Part shown: positions 1-6,463 of the stretch, one piece after another
Layout of the letters: every line of letters begins with the position of its first letter
Numbering within the stretch: the stretch's first letter is position 1
The notes under the pieces: model-generated
The model's database searches: none
The model's input: the letters and a program-made list of their open reading frames with translations, nothing else
Told to the model about the DNA's origin: nothing
Source: Bacteroidales bacterium UBA1064
GTDB taxonomy: Bacteria > Bacteroidota > Bacteroidia > Bacteroidales > Tenuifilaceae
Direction of reading: 5' to 3'
DNA length: 9,392 nt
NCBI GenBank assembly: GCA_002316235.1
Contig: DCDD01000093.1
Coordinates: 1-9,392, forward strand
Made by a program: the position numbers and the translations under genes

Positions 1-170
1 AGGTACTGGGGTATTATTTCAGTGTCCAAACCTGAAGGGAAAGACTCATCCTGATGTTCGGTAGGCCATACCTCAAATGGGATATTCAATCCCCCAAGCA
101 AATCTTTTCGTCTGGGAGAGCCCGAGGCAAGCACTAGCTTGTATCCTGTCAAAAGTTCTTGTAAAAGCAT
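1..170 (-). CDS. maf: Maf family nucleoside triphosphate pyrophosphatase, N-terminal part (runs off the window)
   Basis: Translating the minus strand from the ATG at 170 gives 56 complete codons that continue past base 1 without a stop. The protein begins MLLQELLTGYKLVLASGSPR, and residues 14-25 (LASGSPRRKDLL) match the signature near the N-terminus of Maf proteins, where the Ser and Arg residues line the nucleotide phosphate site. Family members hydrolyse non-canonical or pyrimidine nucleoside triphosphates to monophosphate and pyrophosphate in the cytoplasm; the preferred nucleotide cannot be told from this fragment. Full-length members have about 190-200 residues, so roughly 140 residues lie outside. 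The start is 9 bases after the stop of the prenyltransferase gene, so it is probably the next cistron of the same operon. No clear Shine-Dalgarno sequence precedes it. Confidence 0.88.
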   Translation of the reverse strand, partial: MLLQELLTGYKLVLASGSPRRKDLLGGLNIPFEVWPTEHQDESFPSGLDTEIIPQY

Positions 171-179
171 CAATAAAAG

Positions 180-1136
180 TTAAACAATAAACCAACGGAA
201 AATAAATGCGTAGAGAAGGCCAAATAGCATGATAAGCTTGCAAAAGCCACTTGCCCTGTGGTAGTCCTTCTTTTCCTGCGCCAGAAGTATCATGACCAGC
301 AGCACAAAGCATGGAACAACTATGAATAAAAAGAAGTAGGAAAAAGTAACAAAATCGAATTCGCCGGTGCTAAGCTGACGCATGTAAGCGGCAAAAAGGT
401 AAACCAGAGCCAGCATGGTGATTCCAAGCATGGAAGCTGCTGTAACCTTGGCTGTTTTGATACCATATCGGACAGGAATGGTGTTACGACCATAGGTAAA
501 ATCCCCTTCAAAGTCCTCGATGTCCTTTATAATCTCACGAACAAATGTGAGTAGGAAAGCCATTGTGGCATAACCACCAACCCAGTAAACAAGCTGGTGC
601 AGGTCGAGCTGGTAAACGGCAATAACCTCCCAGAAGTTTCCCAACAAGGGAAGCTCAAACACCAGGGGAATGAGAGGAATTAATCCTGTTAAAACCGAAA
701 CAACAAGATTCCCGACAATCAGCTGGCGCTTGTACAGAGTGGAGTAGAACCATAGTATTCCGGCAGTGAGGAAAAAGAGAAGCGAAAAAACAGGACGACC
801 CACCTTGAATGATACTACAAGCCCCAGCAAAATGCCTAGTGTGCTTAGCACCATGTGCATGGCAATTGCCTCCCGACGGGTAACCTCCTGTCCAACAATA
901 ACTTCTCCAGGCTTGTTAACCAAATCGGTACGGGTATCAAAATAATCATTTATAACATATCCTCCGGCAGCAATAAGCACCGTAGCCATGACAAGCATAA
1001 TAAAAACGCCGGTTGGCATCTGAAGCGCCAACCCATAGCTTAGCAAAATTGGTTCAATAATAAAGTACCTCATCAGTATCATTGTGGCGATAATGATAAG
1101 CAGGTTCTTATACCGAATTAGTTGAAAAAACTTCAT
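180..1136 (-). CDS. UbiA-family membrane prenyltransferase (geranylgeranylglycerol-phosphate geranylgeranyltransferase-like)
   Basis: This 318-residue integral membrane protein has the length and multi-helix profile of the UbiA superfamily, which transfers an isoprenyl chain from a diphosphate to an acceptor inside the membrane. Both magnesium-diphosphate motifs are visible: N63-D64-x-x-D67-x3-D71 (NDYFDTRTD) followed by NKPGE, and D205-x2-D208-x3-D212 (DIEDFEGD) followed by the typical GRNTIPVRYG segment at 216-225. Hydrophobic helices lie at roughly 12-34, 43-62, 94-110, 116-132, 140-160, 182-198, 232-250, 265-286 and 298-316. Bacteroidota homologues in this gene order are usually named after the archaeal ether-lipid enzyme, but the acceptor (glycerol phosphate lipid, quinone precursor or haem) is not shown by sequence. 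It lies between the KdsC-like gene (93-base gap) and maf (9-base gap) on the same strand. Confidence 0.88.
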   Translation of the reverse strand: MKFFQLIRYKNLLIIIATMILMRYFIIEPILLSYGLALQMPTGVFIMLVMATVLIAAGGYVINDYFDTRTDLVNKPGEVIVGQEVTRREAIAMHMVLSTLGILLGLVVSFKVGRPVFSLLFFLTAGILWFYSTLYKRQLIVGNLVVSVLTGLIPLIPLVFELPLLGNFWEVIAVYQLDLHQLVYWVGGYATMAFLLTFVREIIKDIEDFEGDFTYGRNTIPVRYGIKTAKVTAASMLGITMLALVYLFAAYMRQLSTGEFDFVTFSYFFLFIVVPCFVLLVMILLAQEKKDYHRASGFCKLIMLFGLLYAFIFRWFIV

Positions 1137-1216
1137 ACGTCAAGTTAAAATAGCTGGTGTGATGTAAAAGTAGCCTATTTTGTTGTTTTATTCCACTTGA
1201 TTTTCAGCATACCTAT

Positions 1217-1236
1217 AAAAGCAGTAGGGTTACTGC
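1217..1236 (-). terminator. Weak hairpin with short U-run at the end of the KdsC-like gene
   Basis: Read on the minus strand, GCAGTA, a four-base loop and TACTGC form a perfect 6-bp stem (arms 1231-1236 and 1221-1226), followed at once by TTTT (1220-1217). The stem contains the stop codon of the phosphatase gene. It has the shape of a small intrinsic terminator, but the stem is short and the U-run is only four bases, so partial read-through into the prenyltransferase gene is likely. It may reduce expression of the distal genes. Confidence 0.3.
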
Positions 1237-1763
1237 ATGTACATGTCGGAACTTTCGCCCCACTTACCATTGAGCCTTAGCACCTGCTCAATAACATCTC
1301 GAACGCATCCCCTGCCTCCGTTAAATGAGGAGATATAAACAGCAACCTGCTTAACCTCGTAGGCGGCATCATGGGGACAAGTTGGAACGCCCACCAGCTT
1401 CATTACCTCAAGATCAGGTAGGTCGTCGCCCATGTAAAGAAGGTTAGCCAGCTCCAGGTCATACTTTTTACGAAAATCTTCAAGAGCAATCATTTTGTCG
1501 GCCACCCCAAGGTAAATATCCTGAACACCAAGCCCCCTGAAACGAACCCCAACGGCATCGGATTTTCCGCCGGAAATAATAGCCACAGGAAAACCCCTTC
1601 CAACCGCTACCCCAACAGCATAGCCATCGCGGGTATTTGAAGTTCTCAGCAGCTCACCCGAAGGGTGAATAATTATTGTTCCATCGGTAAAAACCCCATC
1701 AACATCGAAAACAAAAGCCTTTACCAGGGCCAACATCTCCTTAAAATTTTTACGCATGGGCAT
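1230..1763 (-). CDS. KdsC-like HAD-superfamily phosphatase
   Basis: This 177-residue cytoplasmic protein carries all four HAD phosphatase motifs: the nucleophile and acid/base aspartates D20 and D22 in FDVDGVFTDG (19-28), Ser64 in ISGG, Lys90 in VADK, and the metal-binding acidic loop MGDDLPDL (111-118). There is no large cap domain, and the C-terminal NGGRGCVRDVIEQV segment (148-161) matches the tail of KDO-8-phosphate phosphatase KdsC, as does the overall length. KdsC removes phosphate from KDO-8-P during lipopolysaccharide core synthesis. No other KDO gene is visible here, so a different phosphosugar substrate is possible and I leave the symbol blank. Its ATG overlaps the stop of the upstream DUF2520 gene by one base (TAATG), which implies translational coupling; Met3 is an alternative start. 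The order DUF2520, phosphatase, prenyltransferase, maf is one I associate with Bacteroidales genomes. Confidence 0.88.
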   Translation of the reverse strand: MPMRKNFKEMLALVKAFVFDVDGVFTDGTIIIHPSGELLRTSNTRDGYAVGVAVGRGFPVAIISGGKSDAVGVRFRGLGVQDIYLGVADKMIALEDFRKKYDLELANLLYMGDDLPDLEVMKLVGVPTCPHDAAYEVKQVAVYISSFNGGRGCVRDVIEQVLRLNGKWGESSDMYMQ

Positions 1764-2572
1764 TACTTTTTACTTTGGGCAAAATTCTGAATGCTCAAAG
1801 ATAGCTCCTTGTAAATATTCTGCAACTCCAAGTCAGAAAATCCAAGCATGGAGAGATGCTGCTCCATGGTTTGCTGGTCGAACCGTACAGCAGGCCCCGT
1901 TTGAAAATCCTTTGGATTGGCAAGAAAAGCTTTTGAAACAGTCTCCCTAACTAGCGGCTCAAAAATCTTAAAATCAACTCCATTCTGCTCGGCAATCCTG
2001 TATGCTGCAGCCAGCATGTGGTTGGTAAAATTTGAGGCAAAAACAGCAGCAAGATGCAACCACCTGCGTTTCTCCGAATCGAGAGCTACAACCGATGATG
2101 TAATAACTTGGGCTATACTGCTTAAGGCGTTTAGGGTTGCCTGACTATTTCCCTCAATGCAAACCGTTACATTTTTAAACTCAACCAGCCTGGCCTTTGA
2201 AAATGTTTGCAGCGGATAAAATACCCCGTATCCCAGAACATCAGCAACCGAAAGCACTTCAATTGATGTACTCCCACTCGTATGTACCAGGAAACCTTTA
2301 AGAGACGGAAGCTGTTCGGCTACGGTTTGAATTACCGAGTCGGGAAGGGCAACCACGTATAGCTGGGCATCGGGAATTAGCGAATTGAGGGTGGCAGTTG
2401 GCTCAGCGTTGAGCCGGTTGGCAAGGGTGGCAGCGCTTTGGTAGGTTCGGGAGTAAACCTGAACCACACGCCAACCGGCATTAAAAAAGGCAACAGAAAG
2501 TGAAGTGGCCAGATTGCCAGCACCAATAAAAACAACATCCCTATTGAAGGAATCAGCCTTGGTCATCACCAT
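1763..2572 (-). CDS. Rossmann-like and DUF2520 domain-containing protein (putative NAD(P)-dependent dehydrogenase)
   Basis: This 269-residue soluble protein has an N-terminal Rossmann fold: a beta strand leading into G17-A-G-N-L-A22 (VVFIGAGNLATSL), the glycine-rich loop that binds NAD(P) or a related dinucleotide. The middle holds HTSGS (97-101) and YPLQTFS (119-125). The C-terminal helical DUF2520 domain shows HLAAVFASNFTNHM (173-186) and the family's TGPAVRFD motif (225-232). The arrangement resembles pyrroline-5-carboxylate reductase and 6-phosphogluconate-type dehydrogenases, so a reductase or dehydrogenase role is plausible, but no substrate is established for the family. It is the first gene of the left operon and overlaps the phosphatase by one base. 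I take the ATG at 2572; an ATG two codons in (2566) would also suit. A TATCTTTA box on the minus strand at 2593-2586 is a weak -7 candidate and would leave a very short leader. Confidence 0.85.
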   Translation of the reverse strand: MVMTKADSFNRDVVFIGAGNLATSLSVAFFNAGWRVVQVYSRTYQSAATLANRLNAEPTATLNSLIPDAQLYVVALPDSVIQTVAEQLPSLKGFLVHTSGSTSIEVLSVADVLGYGVFYPLQTFSKARLVEFKNVTVCIEGNSQATLNALSSIAQVITSSVVALDSEKRRWLHLAAVFASNFTNHMLAAAYRIAEQNGVDFKIFEPLVRETVSKAFLANPKDFQTGPAVRFDQQTMEQHLSMLGFSDLELQNIYKELSLSIQNFAQSKK

Positions 2573-2707
2573 ATATTTTAAAGCATAAAGATAGCTAATA
2601 AAATAAGGTTACTGGAGAAAGGACATTCAAGAATTAAGGCAAGGGATAAAGAAAATCGAAGCCTGAGTGGCTTTTGACGAAAACTTGTCTCATTCCGAGG
2701 AGTTTAC

Positions 2708-2760
2708 CCTGCGACAGGCTCAGCGTCCGGGCAGGTCCGGTTCTTAACTGAACTTGCCTG
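2708..2760. repeat. Two overlapping inverted repeats that share one arm
   Basis: CCTGC (2708-2712) can pair with GCAGG (2731-2735), with GAC (2713-2715) and GTC (2725-2727) adding inner pairs. The same CAGG (2732-2735), extended by GTTC (2740-2743), can instead pair with GAAC (2750-2753) and CCTG (2757-2760) around a TTAACT loop. The two folds exclude each other. The stretch CGACAGGCTCAGCGTCCGG inside the first hairpin recalls short dispersed intergenic repeats seen in many bacterial genomes, so this may be a copy of a repeat family and not a regulator. Confidence 0.35.
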
Positions 2761-2973
2761 GCTTTTAGCAAACAGGCGTTGGGATCTGACGGATTCATGG
2801 TTCATATAGCTCAACCTCTTTCCTTAGCTTCTTCACTCTCCCGGTTCACAGCTACGTCATTGGCCATCGCTTCTCTACCTGCTCAACTGCAAAAAAGCGC
2901 CATAACCTACTCAACATCAGTGAATTTTGACGACTGTGGGTATAAACCCCACCCAACAAATTTTTCCCATTAA

Positions 2974-2981
2974 TAACTTTG
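2974..2981 (+). promoter_or_regulatory. Candidate Bacteroidota -7 element upstream of etfB
   Basis: TAACTTTG matches the TAnnTTTG form of the Bacteroidota primary sigma factor -7 element exactly and lies 81 bases upstream of the etfB ATG in AT-rich DNA. No good TTTG -33 box is found about 19-20 bases further upstream, so the call rests on one half of the promoter. Transcription would start near 2987 and leave a leader of about 75 bases. Confidence 0.3.
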
Positions 2982-3062
2982 ATTATTTTTGCAATTCTAA
3001 TCAAGAAACCTTCAAGTGTAAAGTAGTAAACCAATACATTTTAAAACTTATACTATAGTCTG

Positions 3063-3812
3063 ATGAAAATTTTAGTGTGTATCAGCAACGTACCCGACAC
3101 CACCACCAAGGTGAAGTTTACAGAGGGAGACAGCAAGCTGGATACCAACGGTATTCAGTGGGTTATTAACCCATGGGATGAACTTTCGCTCACCAGAGCG
3201 TTGGAGTTGAAGGATGATGGTAACACCGGGGTGAAAAGCGTATCCGTAGCCCACGTAGGTTTATCCTCATCGGAACCAACCATCAGAAAGGCGTTAGCTA
3301 TAGGAGCCGACGATGCCATCAGGGTGAATGCCGACTCGTCCGATGCCTACTTTGTGGCTGCTCAGCTTGCCGAGGTGGTAAGGAAGGAACAGTTTGACCT
3401 TATTCTATGTGGAATTGAGTCGAGCGATTACAATGGATCTTCGGTTGGAGGTATGCTTGCCGAATTTTTAGGAATACCCTCCATATCGGCAGTTTCAAAC
3501 CTCAAGATAGAAAACGGACAAGTTGTTATCACCCGCGAGGTTGATGGCGGAAAAGAAGTGGTTACCACCCCCACCCCATTAGTTGCCGTTGTTCAAAAGG
3601 GAATAGCTAAGGAACCAAGAATTGCCGCAATGCGCGGTATTATGACAGCACGCACTAAGCCAATAAAACTTTACGAGCCTGTTCCTGTTGAAATCATGAC
3701 CGAATATGTCAAGTACGAGCTACCCAAACCACGCGCAGCTTGCAAGTTTGTTGATGCTGAAAATCCAAAACAGCTCATTGAGCTGCTTCAAACCGAAACC
3801 AAGTTAATTTAG
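3063..3812 (+). CDS. etfB: Electron transfer flavoprotein subunit beta (EtfB/FixA family)
   Basis: This 249-residue protein has the normal length of EtfB and aligns by eye over its whole length. It opens with the strand and loop KILVCISNVPDTTTKV (2-17), then INPWDELSLTRALELK (35-50, the family's NPxDE helix), the nucleotide-binding segment DLILCGIESSDYNGSSVGG (112-130) with the following AEFLGIPS, and the C-terminal EPRIAAMRGIMTARTKPI (184-201), which matches the PRxxxxxGIMxAxxKPI region of ETF beta chains. EtfB pairs with EtfA in the cytoplasm to form the FAD-carrying electron shuttle that accepts electrons from acyl-CoA dehydrogenases. It is the first gene of the right block, and etfA follows after 25 bases. 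I cannot tell from sequence alone whether this ETF is bifurcating, but the quinone-reductase genes downstream favour the ordinary non-bifurcating role. The ATG at 3063 gives the expected N-terminus. Confidence 0.95.
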   Translation: MKILVCISNVPDTTTKVKFTEGDSKLDTNGIQWVINPWDELSLTRALELKDDGNTGVKSVSVAHVGLSSSEPTIRKALAIGADDAIRVNADSSDAYFVAAQLAEVVRKEQFDLILCGIESSDYNGSSVGGMLAEFLGIPSISAVSNLKIENGQVVITREVDGGKEVVTTPTPLVAVVQKGIAKEPRIAAMRGIMTARTKPIKLYEPVPVEIMTEYVKYELPKPRAACKFVDAENPKQLIELLQTETKLI

Positions 3813-3837
3813 CCTTCACCCATTAAACGATTACGAT

Positions 3838-4803
3838 ATGTCAGTACTAGTATATACAGAAAATTGGGACGGAAAATTCAAAAAGCTAAGCTTTGAGCTG
3901 GTATCATATGCAACAAGGGTTGCCGAAATGCTGAATACCAGCTGCATTGCCCTTTCGATTGGAAATGTTGATGATGCCGAGTTGAAAAAGCTGGGTAGCT
4001 ATGGCGCCCAAAAGATATTGAGCGTAAACAGTGACAACCTGAAGGTATTCGACACACAAAACTACACCGAAGCTATAGCCCAGGTTGCAAAAAACAACGA
4101 TGCAAAAGTAGTTGTAATTTCTAACAATAATGTTGGCAAAGCCGTTGCACCTAGATTATCCGTAAAGTTAAAAGCTGCGCTAGCAGCAGGTGTAAATGGC
4201 CTACCGCTATCAACCAATCCCTTTACCGTTCGTAAGAGAGCTTTTTCGGGTGGTGCCATTGCCCACGTTGTGTTAAAAACCGACGTAAAAATAGTTACCC
4301 TACCCCAAAACTCTGTTGATGTAACCGAAACTCCGGTTAACGCTGAAGTGGAAAAAATTAGCATCAGCCTACCCGAACCTAAAACCGTGGTAAAGGATGT
4401 ACAGAAGCAAGCAGGCAAACTGCTGCTCACTGATGCCGAGATTGTAGTTTCGGGCGGACGCGGAATGAAATCGCCCGATAACTGGGGACCACTGGTGGAG
4501 CTGGCCGAACTGCTTGGAGGTGCTACCGCATGCTCGCGTCCGGTTTCAGATGAAGGTTGGCGTCCCAGCGAGGAGCACACCGGGCAAACCGGAAAAATAA
4601 TCGCCCCAAACCTTTACATTGCAGTTGGTATCTCGGGAGCAACCCAGCATATTGCCGGTGTGAGTGGTTCAAAGTATATTGTAGCTATTAATAACGATAA
4701 GAGTGCTCCAATATTTGAGGTAGCCCAGTACGGCATTGTAGGCGACGCCCAAAAGGTTCTTCCCAAACTGGTAGAAGCTGTTAGGGAAATTAAAGGAAAA
4801 TAG
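3838..4803 (+). CDS. etfA: Electron transfer flavoprotein subunit alpha (EtfA/FixB family)
   Basis: This 321-residue protein has the standard EtfA length and two-domain layout. The N-terminal domain (about 1-185) starts MSVLVYTENWDGKFKK. The C-terminal FAD domain (about 195-321) contains VVSGGRGMKSPDNW (203-216), C232-S-R234 where the Arg corresponds to the conserved FAD-contacting arginine, EEHTGQTGK (245-253), and the ETF alpha signature LYIAVGISGATQH followed by AGVSGSKYIVAIN (259-285). It ends EVAQYGIVGDAQKVLPKL, as family members do. One deviation is Thr269 just before Gln270-His271, where the usual signature has Ile or Val. With EtfB it carries electrons from the acyl-CoA dehydrogenase to the membrane oxidoreductase encoded downstream. 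The 287-base gap after it is much longer than the 25 bases before it. Confidence 0.95.
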   Translation: MSVLVYTENWDGKFKKLSFELVSYATRVAEMLNTSCIALSIGNVDDAELKKLGSYGAQKILSVNSDNLKVFDTQNYTEAIAQVAKNNDAKVVVISNNNVGKAVAPRLSVKLKAALAAGVNGLPLSTNPFTVRKRAFSGGAIAHVVLKTDVKIVTLPQNSVDVTETPVNAEVEKISISLPEPKTVVKDVQKQAGKLLLTDAEIVVSGGRGMKSPDNWGPLVELAELLGGATACSRPVSDEGWRPSEEHTGQTGKIIAPNLYIAVGISGATQHIAGVSGSKYIVAINNDKSAPIFEVAQYGIVGDAQKVLPKLVEAVREIKGK

Positions 4804-4870
4804 CCAATGCCGATGTTTGGCAGCTCCAATATTGGTGTTTTGGCTCCACGAGCAGAAAAAATTGCTGCCT

Positions 4871-4915
4871 AAAAAAACAACATGCAGGAGATAAACAAGC
4901 AGTGCTCCTGCATGT
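4871..4915 (-). terminator. Perfect 11-bp hairpin; terminator-like only when read on the minus strand
   Basis: ACATGCAGGAG (4880-4890) and CTCCTGCATGT (4905-4915) are exact inverted repeats around a 14-base loop. On the plus strand the stem is followed by AAGGTTATG, which is not a U-run. On the minus strand it is followed by TTGTTTTTTT (4880-4871), the hallmark of an intrinsic terminator. It could stop antisense transcription entering etfA, or act as an RNA processing or stabilising element between etfA and the next gene on the plus-strand mRNA. Confidence 0.45.
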
Positions 4916-4974
4916 AAGGTTATGTTTAATGAATAGATTCAGGTGATTAAATCCACACTACGCAGCAGGAGAGG

Positions 4975-5073
4975 ATGTCCGGTTGCACGAAGTTCCATAA
5001 AATAGCCCATGATATGAACATAGGCGGCATACACCATTGCATTACCTGCAAACCCGACGAAACAATAGAATAA
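4975..5073 (+). CDS. Possible small cysteine-containing protein (32 aa), uncertain
   Basis: An ATG at 4975, right after AGGAGAGG, opens 32 codons ending TAA at 5073, only 17 bases before the membrane oxidoreductase gene. The peptide starts MSGCTKFHKIAHDM and has a second cluster HHCITC near residues 20-25, so it holds three Cys and several His residues that could bind a metal or cluster. I know no matching family. The purine-rich ribosome-site-like run sits unusually close to the ATG, and an ORF this short is easily accidental. The opposite strand is also open here (5121 to 4939, 60 codons, hydrophobic), which weakens the case. Confidence 0.2.
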   Translation: MSGCTKFHKIAHDMNIGGIHHCITCKPDETIE

Positions 5074-5090
5074 TAAAAAACTGAAGCTCC

Positions 5091-6410
5091 ATGACCAAAC
5101 AAATTGTTTTTGCATTAGCATTGCTGGTAACGCTGGTTGCTTTTGGTTTTACCATAACCAGAATCATCCGGTTTTTCTCGTTAACCCGTAAGGGGTTTCC
5201 GGTTAAAAATATTGGAAAACGTATTGGGATAATGCTCAAGGTGGCATTTGGCCAAACCAAAATTTTTCGTCGGCCCATTATTGGGTTTCTACACGCCATG
5301 GTTTTCTGGGGATTCTGCTTAATCATCTTTGGAAGCATCGAAATGGTCATTGACGGGCTGTTCGGGCTTGAAAAGTCGCTGAGCGTTTTAGGTTGGTTTC
5401 ACGACTTCATCATGGCTGCCGGCGATATCTTTGCACCTATCATAGCCATTGCCATTGTGGTTTTTTTAATACGCAGGGTATTCCTGCATATTAAACGCTT
5501 CGAGGGCATCGAGATGAAGAAAATTTCGCACTTAGATGCCAACATCGCCCTTACGCTAATTTTGCTTTTAATGATTTCCCTTATGGGGATGAACACTGCC
5601 TACGTGAGCTGGTGCCATTCTCTTGGAAAGGAGATTCATGGAGTTTATCCGGTAAGCCAGCACCTTACCGGTCTGTTTTCCTCCATGCCGGTAGAGGTCA
5701 TTTACACTTACTACGAAGTCTTTTGGTGGTCACACATTCTGCTCATTTTTCTTTTTGCCAACATACTCCCCTACTCCAAGCACTTTCATGTGTTCATGTC
5801 CATCCCTAACGTATTTCTGTCGAGGCTGGAACCACTGGGCAAGCTACCCAGCATGGAGAGCATTACCCGCGAGGTTAAGCTTATGCTGGATCCGAACGCT
5901 GCCTTTGCCGCACCTCCTTCCGACACCCCAATCGAAAGATTTGGCGTAAAGGATGCCGAGGATGTCGTTTGGAAAAGCTACTTCGATTCCCTCTCCTGCA
6001 CCGAATGCGGACGCTGCACCTCCGTTTGCCCGGCAAACCTAACCGGCAAAAGGCTTTCACCCCGCAAGGTAATGATGGACCTGCGCGCAAGGATGAAGGA
6101 GAAAGGCCCATTAATGCTGAAAAATGGAAGGGATTACAGCGATGGCAAATCGCTGATTAGGGACTACATCTCCGAGGAGGAGCTCTGGGCTTGTACTACC
6201 TGCAACGCCTGCGCCCAGGAGTGTCCAATCAACATTAACCATCCCACCTTGATTGTGGATATGCGCCGCTATCTGGTCATGGAGGAGGGCTCAGCACCCG
6301 GAGAAATAAAGGCAATGTTTAACAATATCGAGAACAACGGAGCACCCTGGCAGTACTCACCAGAAGACAGGCTTAACTGGGCTAACAATTTGGAAATCAA
6401 CATACAATAA
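5091..6410 (+). CDS. Membrane haem/iron-sulfur subunit of a two-gene EtfAB:menaquinone oxidoreductase (EMO-like)
   Basis: This 439-residue protein has two parts. Residues 1-235 form a NarI-like membrane domain with helices near 4-26, 64-86, 107-130, 149-168 and 208-228. It has histidines placed to ligate haem b: His68 in FLHAMVFWGF, His104, His215 in WWSHILLIF, and His231/His233 in the loop after ILPYSK. Residues 295-380 form a ferredoxin-like dicluster domain with Cys303-x2-Cys306-x2-Cys309-x3-Cys313-Pro and Cys368-x2-Cys371-x2-Cys374-x3-Cys378-Pro. Proteins with this layout next to etfBA move electrons from reduced ETF to (methyl)menaquinone. In the single-chain form known as EMO (older name DUF224), a CCG domain follows in the same chain; here the chain stops and the CCG domain is the next gene. 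The start at 5091 leads directly into the first helix. Family naming is inference from motifs and context. Confidence 0.88.
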   Translation: MTKQIVFALALLVTLVAFGFTITRIIRFFSLTRKGFPVKNIGKRIGIMLKVAFGQTKIFRRPIIGFLHAMVFWGFCLIIFGSIEMVIDGLFGLEKSLSVLGWFHDFIMAAGDIFAPIIAIAIVVFLIRRVFLHIKRFEGIEMKKISHLDANIALTLILLLMISLMGMNTAYVSWCHSLGKEIHGVYPVSQHLTGLFSSMPVEVIYTYYEVFWWSHILLIFLFANILPYSKHFHVFMSIPNVFLSRLEPLGKLPSMESITREVKLMLDPNAAFAAPPSDTPIERFGVKDAEDVVWKSYFDSLSCTECGRCTSVCPANLTGKRLSPRKVMMDLRARMKEKGPLMLKNGRDYSDGKSLIRDYISEEELWACTTCNACAQECPININHPTLIVDMRRYLVMEEGSAPGEIKAMFNNIENNGAPWQYSPEDRLNWANNLEINIQ

Positions 6411-6463
6411 GTATTTTTCCCATTACAATGCAAACACAACCATTTGAATAACCAGCCATAAAG

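Larger units (their letters stand above)
2573..3062. other. Divergent intergenic region without a supported gene
   Basis: These 490 bases separate the two opposite-facing operons and should hold both promoters. Short open frames exist on both strands (for example 2779-2973 plus and 2852-3034 minus), but they are low-complexity, overlap each other and match no family I know. The central part (about 2660-2870) is more GC-rich than the AT-rich flanks and contains inverted repeats at 2708-2760. A small hairpin GTGGG/CCCAC (2936-2940 with 2948-2952) is followed a few bases later by TTTTT (2961-2965). The last 90 bases before etfB are AT-rich, as expected of a promoter and leader. Confidence 0.6.

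Noticed and set aside
1236..1245. Palindrome CATGTACATG as an operator
   Set aside because: It lies in the last codons of the phosphatase gene (Met-Tyr-Met) and is most simply explained by coding.
2779..2973. 64-codon plus-strand open frame in the divergent intergenic region
   Set aside because: Ser/Leu/Ala-rich sequence with no domain, an overlapping minus-strand frame of similar quality, and no start context; I see no support for coding.
4062..4580. 172-codon minus-strand open frame inside etfA
   Set aside because: Ser/Thr/Pro-rich low-complexity product, antisense to a complete and well-conserved etfA.
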